A stretch of 64,000 nt of DNA. Origin: Halocynthiibacter namhaensis. Lineage in GTDB: Bacteria; Pseudomonadota; Alphaproteobacteria; Rhodobacterales; Rhodobacteraceae. Below the pieces are notes generated by a model, which saw only the letters and a list, made by a program, of their open reading frames with translations, was not told the DNA's origin and did not search any database. The DNA lies in assembly GCF_000812685.1 (NCBI RefSeq), contig NZ_JWIF01000012.1, positions 1 to 64,000 on the forward strand. The letters run 5' to 3'. The translations under genes and the position numbers were made by a program. Positions 41,749-51,735 of this stretch are shown one piece after another (the stretch's first letter is position 1; every line of letters begins with the position of its first letter).

Positions 41749-43944
41749 TTGACAGAACAAAGTTTTTTCCCCGAAGGTGGTCTGATCAGTGTTTTGACGG
41801 CGGAACCAATAGACCGCTTTTTGGACTATAAGGCACCTGAAGGAGGCTGTTTCGAAGGGGCATTTGTTGAAGTGCCTCTGGGTCCACGTAAGGTGTTGGG
41901 TGTGGTTTGGGGCGCGGGCGAAGGACGTTTTAACCCGGCAAAAATTCGCGCAGCAACACGTGTGATGGATGTCGCCCCTATGCGCACCGAGATGCGCGAT
42001 TTTCTAACCCGCTCGGGCGCTTACACTTTAACGCCAATATCGCAGATGTTGCGCCTCGCGACTCGCGCGCCTGGATTGATGAGTCCGCCATCAATGCGAA
42101 AGATTTATCGGCTGGGTACGGGGACGCCTGACCGCGTGACTGATGCGCGCACTCGGGTGTTGCAAATTCTGAAAGATCATGGCGGTGCAGCCTTTACGCT
42201 GAAAGAATTGGCGACATTGGCTGACACAGGGCCGACAGTTGTGAAGGGGCTTGTAAAACAAGGTGTTGTACAAGAATTTGACGCACCCAGGGATGTTCCT
42301 TTCCCCACCTTAGACCCGAATTTTGGTGGCATTATTCTTTCGCCGGAACAAGCTGAGGCCTCGGCTGCGCTATGTGCCAGTGTGGAAACGGGTCGCTATA
42401 ACACGACGCTTTTGAAGGGTGTCACGGGGTCCGGCAAGACCGAAACCTACATGGAGGCCATAGCGACCTGCCTGAGGAAAGGGCGTCAAGCCTTGGTCCT
42501 GTTGCCTGAGATTGCTTTGACTGCTGAATTTCTGACACGTGTACAGGCCCGGTTTGGTGCACGTCCGGCGGAATGGCATTCGGGTGTAACCATGACCGAT
42601 CGCCGCCGTACCTGGCGTATGGTGGGCGAAGGTGGCGCAGAACTGGTTGTTGGCGCGCGTTCGGCGTTGTTTTTACCCTTCCGTGACCTTGGGCTGATCA
42701 TTGTAGATGAGGAACATGATGGATCTTACAAGCAAGAAGAGGGCGTGCTGTACAATGCCCGCGACATGGCAGTTTTACGCGCGAGCCTGTGCTCCGCATC
42801 GGTGATTTTGGCTTCTGCAACGCCTTCGCTGGAAACTTGGAACAATGCTCAGACCGGGAAGTACAACCGTGTGAATTTGACTGCGCGCTATGGCGTCGCG
42901 GAAATGCCTGAGATGCGCGCCATTGATATGCGCCAGGAAAAACTTCCGGCCAGCCATTGGATCTCGCCAAGCCTTGCCAATGCGGTCGAAACACGGATGA
43001 AAGCGGGCGAGCAGGCGCTTTTGTTCATCAACCGTCGCGGCTATGCGCCCACAACCGTTTGCCGTGCCTGTGGGCAGCAGGTGGGGTGTGATTTTTGCGA
43101 TGCGCGTATGGTCGAACATCGTTTCCAAAACCGTTTGATTTGCCATCAATGTGGTGAAAGCAAACCCGTGCCAGATACCTGCCCATCCTGCGAAGTTGAA
43201 GGGAAAATGGCCCCGGTTGGTCCAGGGGTAGAACGCCTCGCTGAAGAAGTGGCAGAACGCTTTCCCGATGCCCGCGTCACGACCTTGTCGTCCGATTTGT
43301 TCGGATCTGCGCGTGCCTTGAAAGAACGCATAGAAAGCATCGCAGCGGGCGAAGCGGACATTATTGTTGGAACTCAATTGGTCGCAAAAGGTCATAATTT
43401 CCCACATCTTACTTTGGTGGGGGTCATCGATGCTGATCTGGGCTTGCAAGGATCAGATTTGCGGGCGGCCGAACGCACATTTCAGCTGATGCGCCAGGTC
43501 GCAGGCCGTGCAGGGCGCAGTGAAAAACCTGGTGTTGCCATGTTGCAGACCTTTCAGCCCGAACATCCGGTAATCCGTGCAATTCTGTCGGGCGATGAAG
43601 AGGGGTTTTGGCGAACTGAATGCGGCGAGCGCCAGCAGGCCGCGGTGCCGCCATTTGGTCGACTGGCGGGGATTATCCTATCGGCCGAAGACGCACAGCA
43701 GGTCTTTGAATTCGCTGGTGAAATGGCCCGCCGTGACGGCCCGCTACAATCCATTGGAGCACAGGTTTTTGGACCGGCCCCCGCCCCAATTGCCCGGGTG
43801 CGTGGTCGTCACCGGGTGCGCATGCTGATCAAATCCGATAAGTCTGCCCCCTTGCAACATGCCATTAGCCAATGGGTCAATCAATTCCGCGTGCCCAACG
43901 CGATCCGGCTGGCCGTCGATATCGATCCCGTCAATTTTTTCTGA
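41749..43944 (+). CDS. priA: Primosomal protein N' (replication-restart helicase PriA)
   Basis: The 731-residue PriA reloads the replisome at stalled forks. It has the N-terminal 3'-DNA-binding domain (RFLDYKAPEGGCFEGAFVEVPLG), Walker A GVTGSGKTETYM (about 224-235), DEEH box VDEEHDGSYKQEEG, the zinc-binding cluster CRACGQQVGCDFCDAR ... CHQCGESKPVPDTCPSC and helicase motif GTQLVAKGHNFPHLTLVG with RTFQLMRQVAGRAGR. The start is a TTG at 41749 with AGGGGG eight bases before; no ATG nearby fits homologues. Confidence 0.95.
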   Translation: MTEQSFFPEGGLISVLTAEPIDRFLDYKAPEGGCFEGAFVEVPLGPRKVLGVVWGAGEGRFNPAKIRAATRVMDVAPMRTEMRDFLTRSGAYTLTPISQMLRLATRAPGLMSPPSMRKIYRLGTGTPDRVTDARTRVLQILKDHGGAAFTLKELATLADTGPTVVKGLVKQGVVQEFDAPRDVPFPTLDPNFGGIILSPEQAEASAALCASVETGRYNTTLLKGVTGSGKTETYMEAIATCLRKGRQALVLLPEIALTAEFLTRVQARFGARPAEWHSGVTMTDRRRTWRMVGEGGAELVVGARSALFLPFRDLGLIIVDEEHDGSYKQEEGVLYNARDMAVLRASLCSASVILASATPSLETWNNAQTGKYNRVNLTARYGVAEMPEMRAIDMRQEKLPASHWISPSLANAVETRMKAGEQALLFINRRGYAPTTVCRACGQQVGCDFCDARMVEHRFQNRLICHQCGESKPVPDTCPSCEVEGKMAPVGPGVERLAEEVAERFPDARVTTLSSDLFGSARALKERIESIAAGEADIIVGTQLVAKGHNFPHLTLVGVIDADLGLQGSDLRAAERTFQLMRQVAGRAGRSEKPGVAMLQTFQPEHPVIRAILSGDEEGFWRTECGERQQAAVPPFGRLAGIILSAEDAQQVFEFAGEMARRDGPLQSIGAQVFGPAPAPIARVRGRHRVRMLIKSDKSAPLQHAISQWVNQFRVPNAIRLAVDIDPVNFF

Positions 43945-44051
43945 TCTTGTTGTCTACCCAACTTGGGCAACAAAGCTTACGGCATATGGCTTGCAGGTGG
44001 TGCAATGTTTCTTGAGGGGGCTTCCCCTTTCCCTTCTCGCAAAACAGGCGT

Positions 44052-45293
44052 ATGGCGAAAGGCATGAAAAACGTGACCCTCTCTGATGCGCAAAACCTAC
44101 CGCTTTGGCGCAGGCCCATAACGCTGTTGTTCCTGATGGCTGCGGCCATGCCCATAGCCTTTTCGACTTGGTCGGCTTTGCTGAATAACTTCGTGATCGA
44201 TTTCGCAAATTTCACCGGCAAAGAGATCGGGGTTCTGCACTCGGTCCGCGAAATTCCAGGTTTCCTGGCCATTGGCGTGATCGCAATCTTGATGTTCATG
44301 CGCGAGCAAGTACTTGGGATTGTGTCACTATTAATGCTAGGCGTTGCGACCGCCGTGACTGCGCAATTTCCAAGCTATGGCGGAATTTTGACCATCACGA
44401 TGCTCAGCTCCATCGGGTTCCATTATTACGAAACAGTAAACCAATCGCTGCAATTGCAATGGATTGATAAATCGAAGGCTCCACAAACATTGGGCTGGCT
44501 TAGATCTGCCGGGTCCGCAGCCACGGCTGCGGCCTATATCCTGATCGTATTAACGTGGAAGGCTTTCGATCTATCATATAATTTTGTCTATTTGTTGTCG
44601 GGTGGAATTACGGCGGGCCTCGCGGTTTTTGCATTCTTTGCATATCCACAATTCGAAGCACCACATCCGCAAAAAAAGCAATTGATCCTGCGTAAGCGGT
44701 ATTGGCTGTATTACGCATTGCAATTCTTTGCAGGTGCGCGCCGACAAATCTTTATTGTATTTGCAGGTTTCATGATGGTCGAATTGTTTGGCTTTAAAGT
44801 GCATGAAATTACAAAGCTTTACCTGATCAATCTCACAGCAACGATGATCTTTGCGCCTATTATGGGCCATGTTGTAGCATATTGGGGAGAACGCCGAGCG
44901 CTGCTGTTTGAATATGCGGGGCTAATTGTCGTGTTTTCGCTATATGGGGGGATCTATTTCTTCCATTGGGGCTGGGTCATTGCATCGGCGCTTTATGTGG
45001 TGGATCATATTTTCTTTGCGCTCGCGCTTGCTTTGAAGACCTATTTTCAAAAAATCGCGGACCCCGGAGACATCGCACCGACCGCGGCCGTGGCTTTCAC
45101 CATCAACCATATCAGCGCGGTGTTTTTGCCCGTGCTCTTGGGTCTGCTTTGGGTGATTTCACCTGCGGCGGTCTTCGTTTTTGCGGCAGGCATTGCCTGT
45201 GGCAGCTTCCTTTTGGCGCTTTTGATCCCGCGTCATCCAGAACCGGGACATGAAACCATCTTTGCGGCGCGTGCTGCACAACCTACACATTGA
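44052..45293 (+). CDS. Major facilitator superfamily transporter
   Basis: The roughly 413-residue protein has twelve predicted hydrophobic segments and a central cytoplasmic loop after helix six (AYPQFEAPHPQKKQLILRKRYW). SVREIPGFLAIGVIAI and WLRSAGSAATAAAYIL are MFS-like. An ATG at 44064 is an alternative start. No specific substrate can be deduced. It is 12 bases before prmA on the same strand. Confidence 0.85.
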   Translation: MAKGMKNVTLSDAQNLPLWRRPITLLFLMAAAMPIAFSTWSALLNNFVIDFANFTGKEIGVLHSVREIPGFLAIGVIAILMFMREQVLGIVSLLMLGVATAVTAQFPSYGGILTITMLSSIGFHYYETVNQSLQLQWIDKSKAPQTLGWLRSAGSAATAAAYILIVLTWKAFDLSYNFVYLLSGGITAGLAVFAFFAYPQFEAPHPQKKQLILRKRYWLYYALQFFAGARRQIFIVFAGFMMVELFGFKVHEITKLYLINLTATMIFAPIMGHVVAYWGERRALLFEYAGLIVVFSLYGGIYFFHWGWVIASALYVVDHIFFALALALKTYFQKIADPGDIAPTAAVAFTINHISAVFLPVLLGLLWVISPAAVFVFAAGIACGSFLLALLIPRHPEPGHETIFAARAAQPTH

Positions 45294-45305
45294 TCGGACG
45301 AACAC

Positions 45306-46178
45306 ATGCCTACTTTCACAGCCTTCACAACCTTGTCCGACAAGTCAAAAGCCGAGAATCTTGGCGAAGCGTTGGAACGTCTGAACCCCGAACCTTATGG
45401 CGTTGGCGTTTTTGAAGTCGAAGATGGCTCAGGTGTTTGGGAAGTTGGGGGGTATTTCCTAGAAGACCCTGATCAAGCCGGGCTTGCGTTGTTGGCGATG
45501 GCATTTGACGCGAAATCCTTCGTGGTGTCAGAACTGCCTGAAACCGATTGGGTTGCGCATGTACGCCGTGAATTGGCCCCGGTCGAGGCGGGCCGTTTCT
45601 TTGTCTATGGCAGCCATGATGCGGATAAAGTTCCTGCCGATTGCGAACCTTTGTTGATTGAGGCGGCGATGGCCTTCGGCACCGGGCATCATGGCACGAC
45701 TTTGGGTTGTCTGAAGGCCTTGGATCGTCTGATTGGCGAAGGGTTTCATGCGAAAAACTGCATTGACGTGGGATGTGGTACAGCTGTTTTGGCTATGGCG
45801 GCCGCCCGCACTTGGCCAGAAAACGTACGTGCCAGCGATATTGACCAGCAGGCTGTTGACGTGGCGGCAGCAAATGTCGCGGCAAATGATCTTGTGGGGC
45901 GTGTGGAATGTATCGAAGCCGCAGGTTTTGCCCATGATGATATCGAAAATGCCGCCCCTTATGATTTGGTATTTGCCAATATCCTCAAAGCTCCGTTAAT
46001 TGGCTTAGCGCCTGATATTGCTGAATTTATTGCCCCTGGTGGATATGCGATTCTTTCGGGAATTTTGAATGATCAAGCTGACGAGGTTATTTCTGTTTAC
46101 GCTGAGAACGGCATCAATCTTGTTGAGCGTACTGAAATTGGTGAGTGGACAACGTTGATTTTGCAAAAGTCGCATTAA
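45306..46178 (+). CDS. prmA: Ribosomal protein L11 methyltransferase
   Basis: PrmA trimethylates lysines and the N terminus of ribosomal protein L11. The 290-residue protein has an N-terminal substrate-recognition domain, the AFGTGHHGTTLGCL loop (about 122-135), SAM motif I CIDVGCGTAVLAMAA (about 154-168), RASDIDQQAVDVA and the NxLxxPL motif in FANILKAPLIGL (about 226-237). Confidence 0.95.
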   Translation: MPTFTAFTTLSDKSKAENLGEALERLNPEPYGVGVFEVEDGSGVWEVGGYFLEDPDQAGLALLAMAFDAKSFVVSELPETDWVAHVRRELAPVEAGRFFVYGSHDADKVPADCEPLLIEAAMAFGTGHHGTTLGCLKALDRLIGEGFHAKNCIDVGCGTAVLAMAAARTWPENVRASDIDQQAVDVAAANVAANDLVGRVECIEAAGFAHDDIENAAPYDLVFANILKAPLIGLAPDIAEFIAPGGYAILSGILNDQADEVISVYAENGINLVERTEIGEWTTLILQKSH

Positions 46179-46298
46179 GTAACAGCCCGTTTTTCAGAGT
46201 AAGGCGGCTGGACACAATTATGACACAATTCAGGAGGATTATGTCTTCGTTTCGAGTGAATTGGTAACCCGTGAGCGTATTGGTGTCTGGAGCTATTC

Positions 46299-46658
46299 AT
46301 GCGAGAATTTCAAGCTGAACCATTTGATGAAAGATTGGGCCGTATTACCAAGCGGCACAAAAAGATGGCAAACGGATATGTAACCAAAATGGGGAAAGAT
46401 GGGCTCATTTCAGCACATCCACCCCGTAGAATTCGATTTCCTTGGAAATTTATGATCTTATTTTTGGTTCTTGGCCTTGTCTTTAAAGCCGCAATTTTCG
46501 CTGCCTTGGGAGAGGCCAAATATTCCGAACGAACGGCGATATTGGCGCAGGGCAATAAATCTGAACGTATCGGGGCATATTTGATGCAAGTTGACCCGCT
46601 TAGCCTTTGGATCTCTGATAAGATGAGGCCTCTGTTTTATGCAGATGACATTTCCTAG
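46299..46658 (+). CDS. Hypothetical protein with one transmembrane segment
   Basis: The 119-residue product has a basic N-terminal half (RLGRITKRHKKMANGYVTKM, PPRRIRFPWKF), one hydrophobic helix (MILFLVLGLVFKAAIFAAL, about 52-70) and a C-terminal periplasmic part with SERTAILAQGNKSERIGAYLMQVDPLS. No family name is recalled with certainty. The terminator at 46727-46758 closes the unit. Confidence 0.7.
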   Translation: MREFQAEPFDERLGRITKRHKKMANGYVTKMGKDGLISAHPPRRIRFPWKFMILFLVLGLVFKAAIFAALGEAKYSERTAILAQGNKSERIGAYLMQVDPLSLWISDKMRPLFYADDIS

Positions 46659-46726
46659 ACCCATGTTGTTGGATCGGGTGGAACTGATACTGTGCTAGAT
46701 CCATAGGGTTGGAATAGGTAAAGAAA

Positions 46727-46758
46727 AACGCCCATCTCTGATTTTCAGAGTGGGCGTT
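46727..46758. terminator. Terminator hairpin between convergent genes
   Basis: AACGCCCATCTCTGA pairs with TCAGAGTGGGCGTT (one bulge) around TTT, preceded by a run of A and followed by TATGGTTTT. It lies between convergent genes and likely works in both directions. Confidence 0.75.
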
Positions 46759-46791
46759 ATGGTTTTGTGATCTGATGAACGCGGCATCGGA

Positions 46792-46829
46792 TCGTATAGC
46801 CTTTGAAGCTTCGTATAGCCTTTGAAGCT
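46792..46829. repeat. Perfect 19-base tandem duplication
   Basis: TCGTATAGCCTTTGAAGCT occurs twice in direct succession (46792-46810 and 46811-46829), just downstream of the DUF1127 gene. Confidence 0.9.
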
Positions 46830-46840
46830 TGGCTAAATTC

Positions 46841-47053
46841 TTAGCGCTTCATCTTGCGTGCAACAGCGTCGATGTCGCTGCGGTCAATGCCGATGTCTGC
46901 CAACTCGTGATCGCTGAGCGAAGACAGAGATTTCCGTGTGATGCGTGTGTCGTTCCAAGCTTGAAAGCCAGCAACGGTTGCACGTAGAGTTTCTGCGAAC
47001 CCACCGAAGGGTTGGGTGACGACCGCTGAACGGGTGTGATCGATTACTGCCAT
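46841..47053 (-). CDS. DUF1127 small basic protein
   Basis: The 70-residue protein ends in the DUF1127 motif RITRKSLSSLSDHELADIGIDRSDIDAVARKMKR. Family members in alphaproteobacteria (for example CcaF1 of Rhodobacter sphaeroides) are involved in small-RNA processing and stress responses; a similar RNA-related role here is inference. GGAATAGACAG precedes the start. The 336 bases upstream are non-coding. Confidence 0.9.
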   Translation of the reverse strand: MAVIDHTRSAVVTQPFGGFAETLRATVAGFQAWNDTRITRKSLSSLSDHELADIGIDRSDIDAVARKMKR

Positions 47054-47389
47054 CTGTCTATTCCTTCAGATTGGGGCGCTGATCTATGCGCGTTGTTTCT
47101 AACCCCCACTTAGTTGTGACGTTTAACTTCGACAAGCGCGTTTTTTGCATGCCTTTTATGCAATTTTTGCATAGGTGTTCTTTCAGTTTGGTCCTTGTAA
47201 ATAAAGGGTAATGCCACAGCTGTTCATTCTGTCGGTGACAGAATTGCGGATGTCGTTTTTGGGTCGGTATTGGGCCTGTTATCGGTATCACATCGTGTGG
47301 TCGTGTTTTTGCAATTGGCAAATGTTCGCGTTTCGTGCTACTCCGAATTCAACAGAAAAAACTGAATAAATTTATACAGGGCGGCAAAA
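47054..47389. other. Non-coding region between divergent DUF1127 and ruvC genes
   Basis: No gene is seen in these 336 bases. They hold an 8-base-arm palindrome ATTCTGTC-GGT-GACAGAAT (47226-47244), three TTGCAT/ATGCAA elements (47145-47150, 47158-47163, 47167-47172) and a single imperfect match to the alphaproteobacterial SOS box, GTTC-N7-GTGC at 47324-47338, 52 bases before ruvC. The region could hold a small RNA or long leader for the DUF1127 gene, but nothing proves it. Confidence 0.4.
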
Positions 47390-47896
47390 ATGCGTGTTTT
47401 AGGCATCGATCCAGGGCTGCGAAACCTTGGTTGGGGGATGATTTCGGTGGATGGAAGCCGACTCACTCATATCGCCAATGGTATTTGTCACTCAACGGGC
47501 ACCGATTTGGCCCCGCGTTTGCTGTCGTTGTTTGATCAATTGTCCGAAGTGATCGAGATGTGGCAGCCTGACACGGCAGCGGTCGAGAAAACTTTCGTTA
47601 ATAAAGATGGCGCGGGCACGCTGAAGCTGGGGCAGGCACGGGGCATTGCAATGCTTGTGCCTGCGCGTGCAGGTTTGCAAGTGGGGGAATACGCCCCGAA
47701 TTCGGTTAAAAAATCTGTGGTGGGTGTGGGGCATGCGGATAAGAACCAAGTCGAACATATGGTGAAGATGCAATTGCCAGGCGTGAAGATCGCGGGGCCG
47801 GATGCTGCTGATGCCCTCGCCATTGCCATGTGTCACAGCTATCATATGCAATCATCTGGTCGCATTCAGGCCGCATTACAAAAGGCCACCTCATGA
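47390..47896 (+). CDS. ruvC: Holliday-junction resolvase RuvC
   Basis: RuvC cuts Holliday junctions with RuvAB. The 168-residue protein has the four acidic catalytic residues: Asp in [14 protein letters not shown], Glu in [11 protein letters not shown] and the Asp pair in [19 protein letters not shown]-rich AGGGCGGC precedes the ATG. The stop overlaps the ruvA start (ATGA). Confidence 0.96.
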   Translation: MRVLGIDPGLRNLGWGMISVDGSRLTHIANGICHSTGTDLAPRLLSLFDQLSEVIEMWQPDTAAVEKTFVNKDGAGTLKLGQARGIAMLVPARAGLQVGEYAPNSVKKSVVGVGHADKNQVEHMVKMQLPGVKIAGPDAADALAIAMCHSYHMQSSGRIQAALQKATS

Positions 47897-48576
47897 TTGG
47901 ACGTATCGCAGGCATTCTGAATTACCGCGCGGCAGACCATGTATTGATCGACGTGCGCGGCGTGGGCTATCTTGTCTATGTATCAGATCGCACCATGGCG
48001 TCATTGCCCGCATTGGGTGAGGGGTGTGCACTATATACAGAACTGTTGGTGCGGGAAGATAATTTGCAGTTGTTTGGTTTTCTGTCGCTGCAAGAAAAGG
48101 AATGGCACCGTTTGTTGATCTCGGTGCAGGGGATTGGCGCGAAGGCATCTATGGCGATCCTTGGTACGCTTGGCCCCAATGGCATTGGTCGCGCGATCGC
48201 GCTTGGGGATTGGGCGTCGGTGAAGGCAGCCCCTGGTGTTGGCCCTAAAATCGCGCAACGCGTGGTGAACGAATTGAAAGACAAAGCCTATGCCGTCATG
48301 GCGCTTGGCACTGTCGATGACAACCTATCTGCGCCGGTCATTGATGACAGTGTGATTGAGGATGCGCCTGTCGCCTCCCAGCCCAAAGCAGCCAAGCCAA
48401 GCAAACGCAATACAAGTGCCGCAGCCCAAGCCGATGCATTGTCAGCGCTGGGGAACCTTGGGTATGCGCCTGCGGATGCGACGTCGGCTGTGGCGCAAGC
48501 TGCCAGTGACAATGCGGATGCCGATACCTCCACTTTGATCCGGGAAGCGTTAAAGCTTTTGGCGCCTAAAGGATAA
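47893..48576 (+). CDS. ruvA: Holliday-junction branch-migration protein RuvA
   Basis: The 227-residue protein starts [28 protein letters not shown], the standard OB-fold N terminus, followed by two helix-hairpin-helix motifs ([40 protein letters not shown]) and a flexible linker to the C-terminal domain that touches RuvB ([21 protein letters not shown]). The start at 47893 overlaps ruvC by four bases. Confidence 0.96.
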   Translation: MIGRIAGILNYRAADHVLIDVRGVGYLVYVSDRTMASLPALGEGCALYTELLVREDNLQLFGFLSLQEKEWHRLLISVQGIGAKASMAILGTLGPNGIGRAIALGDWASVKAAPGVGPKIAQRVVNELKDKAYAVMALGTVDDNLSAPVIDDSVIEDAPVASQPKAAKPSKRNTSAAAQADALSALGNLGYAPADATSAVAQAASDNADADTSTLIREALKLLAPKG

Positions 48577-48579
48577 CCC

Positions 48580-49632
48580 ATGGACCAGCCAGACCCACAC
48601 CTGCGCCCAACCCCGATGGAGGGCGAAGCCAAGCCCGAATTTGACCGTGCCATGCGTCCGCAAATGCTCGATGATTTCATCGGTCAGGCTGAGGCGCGAT
48701 CAAACCTGAAGATCTTTATCGAAAGTGCGCGCCGTCGTGGCGAGCCGATGGATCACGCGTTGTTTCATGGCCCTCCCGGTCTTGGGAAAACGACCCTGTC
48801 ACAGATTATGGCGCGTGAACTTGGGGTGAACTTCAAGATGACGTCTGGGCCAGTGTTGGCCAAGGCCGGTGACCTGGCCGCGATCCTGACCAACTTAGAA
48901 GCGCGCGACGTGTTGTTCATTGATGAAATCCATCGCATGAACCCGGTGGTGGAAGAGATCCTGTATCCTGCGCTTGAGGATTTTGAACTTGATCTGGTGA
49001 TCGGAGAAGGTCCTGCCGCACGCACCGTACGCATTGAACTTCAACCCTTCACGCTGGTCGGAGCCACGACGCGCCTTGGCCTGTTGACGACACCCCTGCG
49101 TGATCGTTTTGGCATTCCGATCCGTTTGCAATTCTACACCACGCAAGAATTGCATGAAATCGTCACCCGGGGTGCACGTAAAATGGGGGTCGAGGCGACC
49201 TCGGGCGGCGCGCTTGAAATCGCCAAACGTGCCCGTGGTACGCCGCGTATTGCGGGCCGATTGCTGCGCCGTGTTGTGGATTTCGCCGTGGTTGAGGCCG
49301 ATGGCATTATCACTCAAGAAATTGCCGATGGCGCATTGCAACGGCTTGGTGTGGATCACCTAGGTCTTGATGGGGCGGACCGTCGATATCTGCGTGTGAT
49401 TGCGGAAAACTATCAGGGCGGTCCGGTTGGTGTGGAAACCATGTGCGCCGCCTTGTCGGAAAGCCGCGATGCGCTGGAAGATGTGATTGAGCCTTATCTT
49501 TTGCAACAAGGCTTGATCCAACGCACCCCACGCGGCCGAATGTTGGCGCAAAAAGCATGGACTCACCTAGGCATGGCAGCCCCAGAGGTCACGCCACCGC
49601 GCAGTCAAATGCCGGATCTGTTTGAAGGTTGA
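48580..49632 (+). CDS. ruvB: Holliday-junction helicase RuvB
   Basis: The 350-residue AAA+ motor has Walker [14 protein letters not shown] (about 66-78), Walker [11 protein letters not shown], sensor 1 [18 protein letters not shown], the [18 protein letters not shown] sensor-2 region and a winged C-terminal domain ending in [15 protein letters not shown]. It follows ruvA by 3 bases with AAAGGATAA as ribosome-binding site. Confidence 0.97.
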   Translation: MDQPDPHLRPTPMEGEAKPEFDRAMRPQMLDDFIGQAEARSNLKIFIESARRRGEPMDHALFHGPPGLGKTTLSQIMARELGVNFKMTSGPVLAKAGDLAAILTNLEARDVLFIDEIHRMNPVVEEILYPALEDFELDLVIGEGPAARTVRIELQPFTLVGATTRLGLLTTPLRDRFGIPIRLQFYTTQELHEIVTRGARKMGVEATSGGALEIAKRARGTPRIAGRLLRRVVDFAVVEADGIITQEIADGALQRLGVDHLGLDGADRRYLRVIAENYQGGPVGVETMCAALSESRDALEDVIEPYLLQQGLIQRTPRGRMLAQKAWTHLGMAAPEVTPPRSQMPDLFEG

Positions 49633-49670
49633 TCAGTTTGGATCGATGTTGATCGTGTTTCGGTCAAAAA

Positions 49671-49701
49671 GAAACCCGCCGGGGAGAGAGCGGCGGGTTT
49701 C
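49671..49701. terminator. Bidirectional terminator between ruvB and acs
   Basis: Perfect 11-base arms GAAACCCGCCG/CGGCGGGTTTC enclose nine bases. On the minus strand the stem is followed by a T run (complement of AAAAA at 49666-49670), making it a strong terminator for acs; it also faces ruvB. Confidence 0.88.
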
Positions 49702-49722
49702 TCATTTGGATGTCGCGCGTCG

Positions 49723-51672
49723 TTATTGACGGTTCATCCTATTCTCAATCAATTCATCCACGACAGCGGGTTCTGCCAGTGTTGAAGTGTCACCAAGTGC
49801 GCCAAAATCGTTTTCCGCGATCTTGCGCAGAATGCGACGCATGATCTTACCTGAACGGGTTTTTGGCAGGCCCGGTGCCCATTGGATCAGGTCCGGTTTC
49901 GCAATTGGACCGATCTCGGTGCGGACCCATTTTTCAAGCTCTTTGCGAAGCTCATCTGTTGGTTCAACGCCGTTCATTAAAGTGACATAGGCATAGATGC
50001 CTTGCCCTTTGATATCATGAGGATAACCAACAACCGCGGCCTCGGCCACTTTGGCGTGGGCGACCAAAGCTGATTCAACTTCGGCTGTGCCCATGCGGTG
50101 GCCTGAGACGTTGATCACATCATCGACGCGCCCGGTGATCCAGTAATAGCCGTCGCTGTCGCGACGCGCGCCATCCCCGGTAAAGTAATAGCCCTTATAG
50201 TCGCTGAAATAGGTTTTCTCGAACCGTTCATGATCGCCATAAACCGTGCGCATTTGACCCGGCCAGCTGTCACGCATGCACAGCACGCCTTCTGCCTCAG
50301 TTTCGGTGATTTCGACGCCTGATGTGGGATCAAGCATCACGGGTGTAATGCCAAAGAACGGCAAGGTGCAAGACCCCGGTTTGGTCGCAGTCGCGCCGGG
50401 CAGTGGTGTCATCAAGTGGCCGCCCGTTTCCGTCTGCCACCAGGTGTCTACGATGGGCTTTGTGCCCTTGCCAACCACGTCGTTATACCAATTCCAAGCT
50501 TCGGGATTGATGGGTTCCCCCACGGTGCCAAGAACCTTGATATCGGATAAATCGCATTTGGTTACAAAGTCTTCGCCATAAGCCATCAAAGCACGAATAG
50601 CTGTTGGGGCGGTGTAGAATTGGTTGACCTTGTGCTTTTCGCAGACCTGCCAAAAACGGGATGCATCCGGGTAAGTTGGCACGCCTTCAAACATCAAAGT
50701 GGTCGCGCCATTGGCCAATGGACCATAGACGATATAGCTGTGGCCCGTGACCCAACCCACGTCCGCCGTACACCAGAAGACGTCACCATCATGATAGTCA
50801 AAGGTGTATTGATGGGTCATCGCCGCATAGACAAGATAACCGCCGGATGAATGTACAACGCCCTTTGGTTTTCCGGTGGAACCTGATGTATACAAAACGA
50901 ACAGCGGATCTTCGGCGTTCATTTCTTCCGCAGGGCAATCTGGGGACACGTCAGCCGCCATTGCGTTGTAATCATAATCACGATCTTGCGTCCAAGTCGT
51001 TTGGCCACCAGTGTGTTTCACCACCAACATTTTCACGCTGTCTTTACAGTGCAGCAATGCGGCATCGGTGTTGGATTTCAAAGCTGTTACGCGACCACCA
51101 CGGGGGGCTTCGTCTGCGGTGATCACGACGCGTGCGTCACAATCATTGATGCGGTTTGCCAAGGCGTCTGGTGAAAAGCCCGCGAAAACAATGGAATGAA
51201 CCGCGCCAAGACGCGCACAGGCCAACATGGCATAGGCTGCTTCTGGGATCATCGGCAGGTAAAGAATGACACGGTGGCCTTTCTTGACGCCAAGGTCCTT
51301 CAGCACATTTGCCATGCGGCAGGTGTTTTCATGTAGTTCTTTATAAGAGATATGGCGCGCGGGCGTATCGGGGCTGTCGGCTTCCCAGATGATGGCGGTT
51401 TGATCGCCACGTTCCGCCAAATGACGGTCAATACAGTTCGCGGCGACATTCATTGTGCCGTCTTCATACCAACGGATATCGATGTTGCCCGGCTCAAAGC
51501 TGGTGTTTTTAATCTTTGTGTAAGGTTTCATCCAGTCAATACGCTTGCCTTGCTCGCCCCAGAACGCATCTGGATCAGAGATCGATTCCGCATACATCTT
51601 TTCGTAGGTTGCTTTGTCAGCATGGGCGCTGGCTGCGAAATCCGCTGCCGGGGGGTACATTTTGTCAGTCAT
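49723..51672 (-). CDS. acs: Acetyl-CoA synthetase (AMP-forming)
   Basis: The 649-residue enzyme activates acetate to acetyl-CoA. Motifs seen: the nucleotide loop [16 protein letters not shown] (about 261-276), [11 protein letters not shown] (about 412-422), [35 protein letters not shown], and the regulatory Lys in [15 protein letters not shown] that is acetylated in the family. It lies 63 bases downstream of the second ABC importer on the same strand, with two hairpins in the gap, and may belong to that transcript. Confidence 0.97.
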   Translation of the reverse strand: MTDKMYPPAADFAASAHADKATYEKMYAESISDPDAFWGEQGKRIDWMKPYTKIKNTSFEPGNIDIRWYEDGTMNVAANCIDRHLAERGDQTAIIWEADSPDTPARHISYKELHENTCRMANVLKDLGVKKGHRVILYLPMIPEAAYAMLACARLGAVHSIVFAGFSPDALANRINDCDARVVITADEAPRGGRVTALKSNTDAALLHCKDSVKMLVVKHTGGQTTWTQDRDYDYNAMAADVSPDCPAEEMNAEDPLFVLYTSGSTGKPKGVVHSSGGYLVYAAMTHQYTFDYHDGDVFWCTADVGWVTGHSYIVYGPLANGATTLMFEGVPTYPDASRFWQVCEKHKVNQFYTAPTAIRALMAYGEDFVTKCDLSDIKVLGTVGEPINPEAWNWYNDVVGKGTKPIVDTWWQTETGGHLMTPLPGATATKPGSCTLPFFGITPVMLDPTSGVEITETEAEGVLCMRDSWPGQMRTVYGDHERFEKTYFSDYKGYYFTGDGARRDSDGYYWITGRVDDVINVSGHRMGTAEVESALVAHAKVAEAAVVGYPHDIKGQGIYAYVTLMNGVEPTDELRKELEKWVRTEIGPIAKPDLIQWAPGLPKTRSGKIMRRILRKIAENDFGALGDTSTLAEPAVVDELIENRMNRQ

Positions 51673-51698
51673 TTCTTCCGTTTCCCTGTTGTGGGCGC

Positions 51699-51735
51699 GG
51701 GGGGACTGGCCCCCCGTTGCCGGAATTTGTTCCGG
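51699..51735 (-). promoter_or_regulatory. Two hairpins between the ABC importer and acs
   Basis: GGGGGG/CCCCCC around ACTGG (51699-51715) and CCGGAA/TTCCGG around TTTG (51720-51735) both lie in the 63-base gap. Neither has a T tract on the minus strand. They may limit read-through into acs or mark an mRNA processing site. Confidence 0.45.

Noticed and set aside
43949-43983. Terminator after priA
   Set aside because: A hairpin with CCCAA/TTGGG and TTGTTG/CAACAA can be drawn, but there is no T tract and the pairings compete, so it was not annotated.
47324-47338. SOS (LexA) box upstream of ruvC
   Set aside because: GTTC-N7-GTGC has one mismatch to GTTC-N7-GTTC and was found by inspection of a short region, so chance is likely. 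It is kept only as a note in the intergenic entry.
49100-49359. Open frames inside and opposite ruvB
   Set aside because: They are fully contained in ruvB, with no independent start signals.
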